In this document: positions 56,232-63,222 of the stretch, in pieces
Layout of the letters: every line of letters starts with the position of its first letter
Numbering within the stretch: position 1 is the stretch's first letter
Program-made: the position numbers and the translations under genes
The notes under the pieces: generated by a model
Told to the model about the DNA's origin: nothing
The model's input: only the letters and a program-made list of their open reading frames with translations
Database searches by the model: none
Source: an uncultured Opitutales bacterium
GTDB lineage: Bacteria; Verrucomicrobiota; Verrucomicrobiia; Opitutales; Intestinicryptomonadaceae
DNA length: 64,000 bases
Direction of reading: 5' to 3'
NCBI GenBank assembly: GCA_944389885.1
Contig: CALXNZ010000011.1
Coordinates: 1-64,000, forward strand

Positions 56232-56390
56232 ATGTCACAACACAGCAGTCTTAAAAGCGGCGGATCTTCTTCCGCTAAAAAACGCAGCGTTCTCAAGCGC
56301 TTTGAACGCATTGATCTCTTGCGCAAACGCGGCGCAATAAAACAAATTACCCGCGTGACCGGACTTCCCAAGACAAAACCAGCCGAATAA
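56232..56390 (+). CDS. Chlamydiae/Verrucomicrobia small basic protein
   Basis: A 52-residue gene starting MSQHSSLKSGG and ending LPKTKPAE, very basic (RSVLKRFERIDLLRKRG). It matches the short protein family recorded only from Chlamydiae, Verrucomicrobia and relatives (TIGR04137), which is thought to be ribosome-associated. A strong ribosome-binding site AAAAAGGAG (56215-56223) lies 8 bases before the ATG. It is likely to be highly expressed. A hairpin terminator follows. Its presence is good evidence for the phylum of this DNA. Confidence 0.9.
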   Translation: MSQHSSLKSGGSSSAKKRSVLKRFERIDLLRKRGAIKQITRVTGLPKTKPAE

Positions 56391-56442
56391 GTTCTGGCTT
56401 GTCTTTATGCCGGCCCAATGGGGTTGGCGGGCTTAGCAGTGT

Positions 56443-56481
56443 AATCGCACATGGGCGCGTTTATGCCTGTGTGCGATTTTT
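56443..56481 (+). terminator. Terminator after the small basic protein gene
   Basis: AATCGCACA (56443-56451) pairs with TGTGCGATT (56469-56477), with further pairing inward and a T-run after the stem. Confidence 0.65.
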
Positions 56482-56528
56482 GCAATATTTCTAAATTATG
56501 CTCTTTGGCCTAAGCAAATATAGCTTCG

Positions 56529-57254
56529 CTACGCTTGGAAGTACCTTGTGTCGAGGAAATCTATAAGCCTTTTGGATATACTGTCTTTTGTACCTAAATT
56601 AAACTCAAATATTTCGCCCGAACGCATTATGAGAGTTATTTGGTTGTCGTCCGAGGCAAAACCACCCTTGCTGCCGCCTACTATGTTTGCGGCAATACAG
56701 TCTAAATTTTTTTCTACAAGCTTTTTTGAGGCGTATTCCCGCAGATTGTCGGTTTCGGCGGCAAACCCGACAAGGATTTGATTCTTCTTGCGCAATGAAA
56801 GTTCTTTTAATATGTCGGGGGTCCGTTCCAATTCGGGGGTTAAGTCTATATCTTCCTTTTTGAGCTTATGCTTTTGCGTGTTTTTGGGACGCACGTCGCT
56901 TACAGCGGCCGACATTATCAAAATATTGCTCGAATCAAAATATTTCACGCATGCCTCAAGCATTTCTTGCGCGCTTACAACGCGCACTGTCTTGACGTTT
57001 TCGGGATCGGGAAGGTCGGAGGGTCCGAGTATCAACGTGACATTCCAGCCTGCGTTTGATGCGGCTTTTGCCAAGCTCACTCCCATCTTGCCGCTCGAAG
57101 GATTGCTTATATAGCGCACGGGGTCAAAGTACTCGCGCGTGGGGCCCGCGGTAATGAGACAATTTATTTTAGGTTTCATCGCCGGAAATTCTTTCACAGT
57201 ACATATGCAATCTTCAACTATTTTTTTAGGCGAATCCAGCTTTTCAATCGGCAT
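56529..57254 (-). CDS. coaB: Stand-alone phosphopantothenate-cysteine ligase (CoaB domain)
   Basis: A 241-residue protein containing only the CoaB half of the usual CoaBC fusion. TAGPTREYFDPVRYISNPSSGKMG is the nucleotide-binding signature (~35-58). SAAVSDVRP and a following KLKK lysine pair, then VGFAAET, are the other ligase blocks. It joins cysteine to 4'-phosphopantothenate in coenzyme A synthesis. A CoaC decarboxylase is not nearby. The first 25 residues are not typical, so translation may begin at the inner ATG at 57179 (MKPKINCL). It is divergent from birA. Confidence 0.9.
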   Translation of the reverse strand: MPIEKLDSPKKIVEDCICTVKEFPAMKPKINCLITAGPTREYFDPVRYISNPSSGKMGVSLAKAASNAGWNVTLILGPSDLPDPENVKTVRVVSAQEMLEACVKYFDSSNILIMSAAVSDVRPKNTQKHKLKKEDIDLTPELERTPDILKELSLRKKNQILVGFAAETDNLREYASKKLVEKNLDCIAANIVGGSKGGFASDDNQITLIMRSGEIFEFNLGTKDSISKRLIDFLDTRYFQA

Positions 57255-57349
57255 TTTTATCGCTTTGGCCTCTGTCTCAGATTCCGCGGGAATATGCGAT
57301 TTTGAAAATTATGCTTGAGGATTGGTTAACTTTGTTTTCTTTAGGGTAA

Positions 57350-58186
57350 ATGGAGCGTATAGATTGTTCCGAAATTAAGAAATATCTGCGGGGCGAGGCT
57401 GATATTTATATATTCGACTCTGTTTCGAGCACCAATACTTTGGCCCTCGAAATGTTGCGTTCAGAAAAAATATCGCCAACTTGCAAACGCCCGGCGGCGA
57501 TTATTGCGCGCCGTCAAGTTGCCGGTCGCGGAAGATTGGGAAGGGCGTGGTTTGCCGCCGACAACATTGAAGGCGCAAGCCTTTGTATGTCGGTGGTGGT
57601 TCCTGTCAGGGTCGGAGCTTCGGGATTGGCGGCTTGGACTGTTCGCGCGGGAGTTTCCATATGCGTGCAACTGCGCAAATTGGGGGCGAATGTATTCTTA
57701 AAATGGCCAAACGATATATGTGATGCACAAGATAGGAAATTGGCGGGAATGCTCTCTGAATTTGATATGGCCGGCAAAGGGGAAGAATGGCATAGAATAA
57801 TTTTCGGGGTAGGGGTAAACTGCAATTTCAATAACGTGAAACTTCCAGATGATTTGGAGGCGATAGCGTCGGACGTTTCAAAGGCCTGCGGATATGAAGC
57901 CTCCGTAAACCGCTGTGCGGCTGTTGTAATTGACGCAGCCATTGAAGCTTCCGACTTCTACAATTTTCCGAAAGCCCAATCCGAGGTCTCTCTGCCGGCC
58001 GCCTTCGCCGCGGTAGATGCTCTCGCCGGCAGGCAAGTATCTGCCGACATCGGGTTTAATTCGTATTCTGGAAAGGCCTGCGGGATAAACGACAATGGAG
58101 AGTTGTTGATTAAGATATCAGACTCCGAAATTGTTGCATTGGGTTCCGGGGAGGCCTCTTTGAGTAAGAGTTTTAGAAAAATATAA
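57350..58186 (+). CDS. birA: Biotin-[acetyl-CoA-carboxylase] ligase
   Basis: A 278-residue biotin protein ligase without the N-terminal DNA-binding domain. DSVSSTNTLALEML (~24-37) and ARRQVAGRGRLGRAWF (~53-68, biotinyl-AMP loop GRGRxGR) are conserved, as are LKWPNDI (~117-123) and the IIFGVGVNCNF (~147-157) strand. A C-terminal SH3-like domain follows. Since no helix-turn-helix precedes the catalytic part, it is unlikely to repress transcription. It is convergent with the arn-like operon. Confidence 0.94.
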   Translation: MERIDCSEIKKYLRGEADIYIFDSVSSTNTLALEMLRSEKISPTCKRPAAIIARRQVAGRGRLGRAWFAADNIEGASLCMSVVVPVRVGASGLAAWTVRAGVSICVQLRKLGANVFLKWPNDICDAQDRKLAGMLSEFDMAGKGEEWHRIIFGVGVNCNFNNVKLPDDLEAIASDVSKACGYEASVNRCAAVVIDAAIEASDFYNFPKAQSEVSLPAAFAAVDALAGRQVSADIGFNSYSGKACGINDNGELLIKISDSEIVALGSGEASLSKSFRKI

Positions 58187-58210
58187 CCCACCCGAATCGC
58201 AGCTGTCTTT

Positions 58211-58253
58211 AAATATATGTATAGTTTAAACTTTTAAAAAACTTATACATATT
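58211..58253. terminator. Possible AT-rich bidirectional terminator
   Basis: AATATATGTATAGTTT (58212-58227) and AAACTTATACATATT (58239-58253) can form a long AT-rich hairpin between the convergent birA and formyltransferase genes. It overlaps the last codons of the latter. Its low G+C makes function uncertain. Confidence 0.4.
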
Positions 58254-59100
58254 CAACCTCGTCCGCAATTATCAATCTGTCGGAACATGCCAGGGACAAG
58301 GGGTCTGTGGATACTATGCTGCCGGGTTCAAAATCGGTTGGGGCTCCTATATGCGCTCTCCAGATTATGGCTCTCCGTCCCTCCGCATCAAAGAACGCTC
58401 CGGGGAAAGGACGGCTTACAGCCCTAATGAGATTGAACACTTCTCTGGCGCTCTTTGAAAAGTCAATAATGCCGTCTTCCGGCGTCCTCTTTCCGTAATA
58501 TGAGGCCTTTGTCTCGTCTTGGGGAGTTAGCTTCGGATTGCCGGATAATATTGCCGGCATAGATTCTTTTAATACGTCAAGGGCGCATGAAGCTACTCGC
58601 GGCAATATTTCTCCCACATATTCTTCAGGCCCTATTTCTATTTTCTTCTGGCATACAATGCAACCCGTATCAAAGGACTTCTCCATAACATGAAGAGTCT
58701 CTCCGCAAAAATTTTCACCGTTTATTATAGCCCAATTCAGGGGAGCCCGCCCGCGGTATGCCGGCAGGTACGAGCCGTGCATGTTGTACGCTCCAAGAGT
58801 CGCGCATGAAAAAATCTCCTCAGGTATAAAATTGCGATAGTATAGCGACAAAATTAAATCCGGTTTCATGTATCTTACTTTGCGAAACCACTTTTCCGTC
58901 TTTAAAGTCTTGGGCTTAAAGACGTCGATACCGTACTCTTTAGCCAGAATCTCGGGAGATTTAAACCAATGCTCTTCATGGGGATCGGTGTCGTGGGTGA
59001 ATACCGCCACGACATTGTATCCGCTTTCCAGCAGATATTTTAGGCATTGATGCCCGACCTCGCTGAATCCGAAAAATACAATTCGCTTTTGACTATCCAT
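58243..59100 (-). CDS. ArnA N-terminal-type formyltransferase
   Basis: A 285-residue N10-formyl-tetrahydrofolate-dependent formyltransferase resembling the N-terminal half of ArnA (UDP-4-amino-4-deoxy-L-arabinose formyltransferase) rather than Fmt. The clues are the start IVFFGFSEVGHQCLKYLL, VFTHDTDPHEEHWF, LYYRNFIPEEI, NMHGSYLPAYRGRAPLNWAI with the catalytic Asn-His pair, YGKRTPEDG and RPFPGAF. The decarboxylating dehydrogenase half of ArnA is absent. The gene begins 1 bp after the stop of the ArnC-like gene, so the two are tightly coupled. Confidence 0.82.
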   Translation of the reverse strand: MDSQKRIVFFGFSEVGHQCLKYLLESGYNVVAVFTHDTDPHEEHWFKSPEILAKEYGIDVFKPKTLKTEKWFRKVRYMKPDLILSLYYRNFIPEEIFSCATLGAYNMHGSYLPAYRGRAPLNWAIINGENFCGETLHVMEKSFDTGCIVCQKKIEIGPEEYVGEILPRVASCALDVLKESMPAILSGNPKLTPQDETKASYYGKRTPEDGIIDFSKSAREVFNLIRAVSRPFPGAFFDAEGRRAIIWRAHIGAPTDFEPGSIVSTDPLSLACSDRLIIADEVEYV

Positions 59101-59101
59101 G

Positions 59102-60031
59102 CTATTTGTCGAAACCTATGAGTTCGCGCAACATGTATTTTGGACGGGCCTGTACCACTTGATAAATTCTCCCTATGTATTCGCCGATTAGCCCTATCCC
59201 AACCATCACTATCGACACAAGCATGAAGAGAATTGCGAACAGTGTGAAAACTCCTTCCGCTTCCGAACCAAGCACGAAACGTCTAAACAACAATAGGCAT
59301 ACAAGAGCCATGGACCCCATGCTTGCAAGGAATCCGAAAATCGTGAAGAATTGCAGGGGCATCAGGGTAAAGCCCGTTATCAGGTCGAAATTCAGTCGTA
59401 TAAGCTTGTATAAATTATACTTTGATTCCCCGGAATATCTCGCCGAATGTTCCACTTCTATCTCGGTCGGATTCGCCGCAAATGTATAGGCAAGGGCCGG
59501 AATAAACATTGAATGTTCGTTTGTCTTGGTTATTGCGTCAACTATGCTACGCTTGTAAGCCCTCAGCATGCAACCCTGGTCCTTCATTCTTATTGAAGTC
59601 ATCTTATCCCTGGCAAAATTCACTATTTTTGAGGCGTATTTGCGCATGGCGTTGTCTTCGCGCTGCTTGCGGTATCCTCCTACGGCGTCGTAGCCTTCGT
59701 TGACTTTGTCCAAGAGCTTGCCTATCTCTTCGGGCGGATTTTGCAAATCGGCGTCGAGCGTGACGACTATGTCTCCGGATACCCGTTCAAATGCGGATAT
59801 TATTGCGGTGTGTTGCCCGAAATTTCCGTTGAAATCTATTATCTTTACGACGTCAGGACGCTCCTTGTGGAAATCGCGCAATATCGACAGGGAACGGTCT
59901 TGGCTGCCGTCGTTTACGAATATTACCTCCCATGTCTTCCCGAGGGAATCCATGGTGGCGCATAAACGCTTGAAGAGTTCCGGAAGATTGCCTTCTTCGT
60001 TGTAAACGGGGATTACTACTGATACGTCCAT
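59102..60031 (-). CDS. ArnC-like polyprenyl-phosphate glycosyltransferase
   Basis: A 309-residue GT2 enzyme that moves a sugar from a nucleotide to undecaprenyl phosphate. The GT-A fold starts VSVVIPVYNEEGNLPELF; the DxD motif is TLDADLQNPPEE (~95-106), and GGYRKQREDN is also ArnC/DPM1-like. Two C-terminal membrane spans (~228-255, ~265-290) are typical for ArnC. The neighbour is an ArnA-type formyltransferase, so the donor may be UDP-4-formamido-arabinose, as in lipid A modification. arnB, arnD and arnT are not in view, so this stays tentative. Confidence 0.83.
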   Translation of the reverse strand: MDVSVVIPVYNEEGNLPELFKRLCATMDSLGKTWEVIFVNDGSQDRSLSILRDFHKERPDVVKIIDFNGNFGQHTAIISAFERVSGDIVVTLDADLQNPPEEIGKLLDKVNEGYDAVGGYRKQREDNAMRKYASKIVNFARDKMTSIRMKDQGCMLRAYKRSIVDAITKTNEHSMFIPALAYTFAANPTEIEVEHSARYSGESKYNLYKLIRLNFDLITGFTLMPLQFFTIFGFLASMGSMALVCLLLFRRFVLGSEAEGVFTLFAILFMLVSIVMVGIGLIGEYIGRIYQVVQARPKYMLRELIGFDK

Positions 60032-60075
60032 TGCTTTTATTGTTTAATTGTCTATAGGGGGTAGCGGTTAAATGC

Positions 60076-60765
60076 TCAGAAGCCTATGCGCTGAACTTTT
60101 ATGTTCTCGACTCTTGCTTTGGCTATTGTGTTTTCTTCGAGGTATCCAACAAAGGGTATGCAGGATAGCACTATTGCGCGTTTCATCAGTATGGAGCCGG
60201 GTTGAAGCACCGCATTGCATCCGGCTTCGGCTTCGTCTCCAAGCATGGCTCCAAGCTTTCTCATTCCGGAATTTATCTTGCCCGACGGCGTGGATACTAT
60301 CACATTCCCTTTGTCGAGGCGCAAGTTGGCGCATATTACGCCGGCGCCAAGGTGTGATTTATTTCCCAGCACGGAATCCCCCACATAATTGTAGTGCGGG
60401 GTTTGTACTTTATCCAACAAGAGGCTGTTTTTATATTCGCACGAATTGCCCATTACACAGCCTTCGCCGGCTATCAGATTTCCGCGGACAAAACATCCTA
60501 TGCGCACTTCCGTTCCGGCCCCTATCCATGCTGGGCCCTTTATATAGGCGTAGGGCGGAAGGCTCACAGACGGATGGATATATACGGCTCCTTCTATCTT
60601 TACTCCCGCGGGAATGTCGCGTTTAGAATCTAAATCCGAAAAGTCAACGCTCTGAAGGGCGTCGCTTATGTTGTTTACCCATTCCCACGGATGCATTTCC
60701 GGTTTGAAAAAATCGGAAAATATATTTAGGGATTCGGGTAGCTCGAAAAGCTGGCTTGATTTCAT
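60076..60765 (-). CDS. Left-handed beta-helix acyl/nucleotidyl-transferase-like protein
   Basis: A 229-residue protein with hexapeptide repeats forming a left-handed beta-helix (~60-190), seen in VYIHPSVSLPPYAYIKGPAWIGAGTEV and YVGDSVLGNKSHLGAGV. It resembles the C-terminal (GlmU-like) part of proteins annotated as UDP-N-acetylglucosamine diphosphorylases, but lacks the nucleotidyltransferase domain at its N-terminus. It lies 44 bp upstream of the ArnC-like gene, as the first gene of a three-gene leftward operon. It could acetylate a nucleotide-sugar or aminosugar. Confidence 0.78.
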   Translation of the reverse strand: MKSSQLFELPESLNIFSDFFKPEMHPWEWVNNISDALQSVDFSDLDSKRDIPAGVKIEGAVYIHPSVSLPPYAYIKGPAWIGAGTEVRIGCFVRGNLIAGEGCVMGNSCEYKNSLLLDKVQTPHYNYVGDSVLGNKSHLGAGVICANLRLDKGNVIVSTPSGKINSGMRKLGAMLGDEAEAGCNAVLQPGSILMKRAIVLSCIPFVGYLEENTIAKARVENIKVQRIGF

Positions 60766-60844
60766 TCTCGGATTCCGTTTGTTTTAGGGCATACTTTGCG
60801 CTTTATTGCGTTTTTTCAACCATTTTAGGGTGTTTTTCGCCAAT

Positions 60845-60884
60845 AAAAAAGGCGCGGGATTCTATAAATTGTTCCCCGCGCCTT
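60845..60884 (-). terminator. Terminator of the exbB-exbD-exbD operon
   Basis: A 10-bp stem AAGGCGCGGG (60849-60858)/CCCGCGCCTT (60875-60884) lies just after the last exbD stop, with an A-run (leftward U-tract) beyond. Confidence 0.75.
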
Positions 60885-60899
60885 GAAAAATTTTTTATG

Positions 60900-61331
60900 C
60901 TAATCGGCTTCTGCAAATGATACTTGCGATATCCCAGCCTTAGTGCATGCGTCGAGAACAGATATCGAAGCCTGATGGGGAGAGTCCGCATCGGGATATA
61001 TACTTACCACGGTGGATATTCCGCCCCTATCTGCGCTTGTCTTGAGCCTCTTTAAGGTTGTCGCCAACTCATTGAGCACTATGTCTCCGGGATTGTCCAC
61101 CGGCGACCCGTTCAAAAACACGCTGCCATCGGGGGCTATATCCACGACCTGTTCGCTCGGCATTGCCACGTTTGTCTGCGGCGCCGAAAAGGACGGAAGG
61201 GAATATATTAGGTCAGCCTCCTGTTGTATAGGCAGGTACATGAAGTAAATCAAAAGCAGAAACACGACGTCTATCATACTCGTCATATCGAACGAGTCTT
61301 CAGATTCGAGAGCTTCGTTTCTTTTTGCCAT
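60900..61331 (-). CDS. ExbD/TolR-family protein (second copy)
   Basis: A 143-residue protein with a single N-terminal membrane span (~17-35) bearing the proton-relay Asp in DMTSMIDVVFLLLIYFMY. The periplasmic part (~36-143) has the ExbD fold. It works with an ExbB/TolQ-type channel to couple the proton gradient to outer-membrane processes. It lies 13 bp after the other exbD gene. Two adjacent copies suggest a heteromeric ExbD or TolR arrangement. Confidence 0.9.
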   Translation of the reverse strand: MAKRNEALESEDSFDMTSMIDVVFLLLIYFMYLPIQQEADLIYSLPSFSAPQTNVAMPSEQVVDIAPDGSVFLNGSPVDNPGDIVLNELATTLKRLKTSADRGGISTVVSIYPDADSPHQASISVLDACTKAGISQVSFAEAD

Positions 61332-61344
61332 ATTGTTTTACGCC

Positions 61345-61749
61345 TTATTCGTTTAGTGTGCCGAAGAGTATGTTATACACACCCGCGTCGGCGCAGGTTT
61401 TCATAAGTTCGCTCACATATTTGTGCGGCGTATTGGCGTCGGCTCTTATATAGGCTCCCTTGAATCCTTTTACCGTTGAACGCTTTATTAACGCGTTCTT
61501 GATATTTTCGAGATCGGATTTGAATGCGCCTAAATAGTACACGCCTTCTTTGCTTATGGAAATAAACTGCCTGTCGCCGACTTCTTCAGGGACCTTCGCT
61601 TCGGGCGACAGGGGCATCACAACCTGTATGAGCTCCGCCGACGCAAAGCTTGTCACCGTCATGAAGAAGGTAATGAGCAAGAATACGACGTCTATCATCG
61701 GCGTCAGCTCAAACTTGTCATCACCTTCTGGTAGTTTCCAAACTTTCAT
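61345..61749 (-). CDS. ExbD/TolR-family protein (first copy)
   Basis: A 134-residue protein with one membrane span (~15-38) and the conserved Asp in TPMIDVVFLLITFFM. The periplasmic domain (~40-134) contains ADANTPHKYVSELMKTCADAGV, typical for ExbD. It lies 22 bp after the exbB-like gene and 13 bp before the second exbD. It differs from the second copy in most of the periplasmic domain. Confidence 0.92.
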   Translation of the reverse strand: MKVWKLPEGDDKFELTPMIDVVFLLITFFMTVTSFASAELIQVVMPLSPEAKVPEEVGDRQFISISKEGVYYLGAFKSDLENIKNALIKRSTVKGFKGAYIRADANTPHKYVSELMKTCADAGVYNILFGTLNE

Positions 61750-61771
61750 TTATTTTCAGGCCTTGAAATCT

Positions 61772-62620
61772 CTATTTCTCTTCTTTGGCGGCTTCGGCAA
61801 CCACGTCGCGGGGAGTTCCGTCGGCGTCGGAGAGAATCTCGCCTATGTCTTGCGGGCCATATTTTTGCGACATCTTAAGCGTAAACATAAGGTCGCCTAT
61901 GATACGGGACGATCCGGAAATTATGGCGCCGTATCTGTTCTTGAAGAAGAAGAAGAAGAACATCGAGGGAATACCTATTATCATGCCGGCCGCCGTTGTG
62001 ATTAGCGCTTCGGAGATATTGTCGGCAAGTTTGGACGCGGAACCGGCGCCCTCGCTGGCTATTGTATTAAAAGCTTTTACCATACCGGAAACTGTACCAT
62101 ACAGTCCCAACATAGGAGCGAGAGAGGCTATAACTGAAAGGTAGTTTATCAAAACGTAGGGGCCTGCGAATTCTTCAGTCGAAGCTTCCTCCATGGCGTT
62201 TGCTATTTCCGCAGGATCGGTTTCCTTATCGTTCGAGCGTGAGAGTCCGTAGCCTATTATATTGGTTATCGGAGACGGATTCTTTTCGCAGAATTCTATC
62301 GCCTCGGCTATTTGGAGCTGGTTTACCATCTGCTCCACCTTCTTTACATTGTCGGGGTTCAAGAACTTCTTTTTGCGGATTACTATGAAATTGTAAACTA
62401 TCAAAGTTGTTCCGAATATTGCAAAAAGACCGAGCGGGTACATTGTCAATCCGCCGGCTTTCCACATGTCAGCGAGGGATTTTTCCACTACCTGCGCTTC
62501 TTTAGGTTGGGCAGGGGCGTCTTGTGCGGGGGTGTCCGCGGTCTCCTGGGCTTGGATAGCGCCGGAGAATCCGAGTATTGAGGCTGCTATTATCGCTAAG
62601 ATGCTGAGTTGTTTTTTCAT
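61772..62620 (-). CDS. MotA/TolQ/ExbB proton-channel protein with signal peptide
   Basis: A 282-residue membrane protein: a signal peptide (1-24, ending IQA-QE), a Pro/Ala/Gln-rich periplasmic linker (~25-50), one membrane span (~55-80), a cytoplasmic loop, and two further spans (~160-180, ~205-230). YLSVIASLAPMLGLYGTVSGMVKAF is the ExbB/TolQ signature. Together with two ExbD proteins it forms an energy-transducing complex for TonB-dependent import or envelope maintenance. A TonB gene is not visible in the window. Confidence 0.92.
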   Translation of the reverse strand: MKKQLSILAIIAASILGFSGAIQAQETADTPAQDAPAQPKEAQVVEKSLADMWKAGGLTMYPLGLFAIFGTTLIVYNFIVIRKKKFLNPDNVKKVEQMVNQLQIAEAIEFCEKNPSPITNIIGYGLSRSNDKETDPAEIANAMEEASTEEFAGPYVLINYLSVIASLAPMLGLYGTVSGMVKAFNTIASEGAGSASKLADNISEALITTAAGMIIGIPSMFFFFFFKNRYGAIISGSSRIIGDLMFTLKMSQKYGPQDIGEILSDADGTPRDVVAEAAKEEK

Positions 62621-62796
62621 CTAATTTAATCTTTGGGTTATAATAAAAATCTTAACAGCGAACTTCTAAACAGTCCGCTCTTTTTTACAGATATTGTCTA
62701 TAAACTTTTTCTGTTCAAGCATATTTTCTCTTTTTTTCTTTCAGTTTTTTAGAAATCCTTTTTGAAAATACTGTTTTAGGCGGCTCAGCGCGCAAG

Positions 62797-63222
62797 TCAG
62801 GCTTTATCCTTCTCAAATTCCGCGAATCTGCGTATATGCGAGCATAATTGGGCAAGCCCGTTGCGCCTGTTGGGTGATAGTTGCTGGCTTATCCCGAGTT
62901 CGTCGAGAAATTTTGGATCGAAATCGAGGACTTCGTCGGGCGTTAGGCCGTCGTAAGCCTCGCATACGAGCGCCGCCACGCCGCGCGTTATGAGAGAATC
63001 CGCATCGCTCTTAAACTTGCATTTGCCGCCGTCGAATCCAGGCACAAGCCACAGGCTTGAAACGCAACCTTTTATGAGAAATTCGTCGCGCTTAAAATCC
63101 GAATCCAGTCCCTTGGCGTGTTTGTTCTTAGATATAATATATTCAAACAGCTCCTGCGGGGAATCAAAAATCCCGTATTCCTCCAACAGCGCCTGTTTGC
63201 GCTTTTCTATTTCCGCGTTCAT
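62797..63222 (-). CDS. sufE: SufE-type sulfur acceptor for Fe-S cluster assembly
   Basis: A 141-residue protein that accepts sulfur from the cysteine desulfurase SufS. The active-site Cys is C53 in KGCVSSLWLV, and LSPNRRNGLAQL near the C-terminus is the conserved helix. Length fits SufE (~140). It overlaps the downstream end of lpxI by 4 bp (63219-63222), so it is translated from the same mRNA. No suf genes are nearby. Confidence 0.93.
   Translation of the reverse strand: MNAEIEKRKQALLEEYGIFDSPQELFEYIISKNKHAKGLDSDFKRDEFLIKGCVSSLWLVPGFDGGKCKFKSDADSLITRGVAALVCEAYDGLTPDEVLDFDPKFLDELGISQQLSPNRRNGLAQLCSHIRRFAEFEKDKA

Noticed and set aside
60072-60626. A 184-codon rightward frame opposite the beta-helix transferase gene
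   Set aside because: Leu/Arg/Cys-rich shadow frame of a protein with clear hexapeptide repeats on the other strand.
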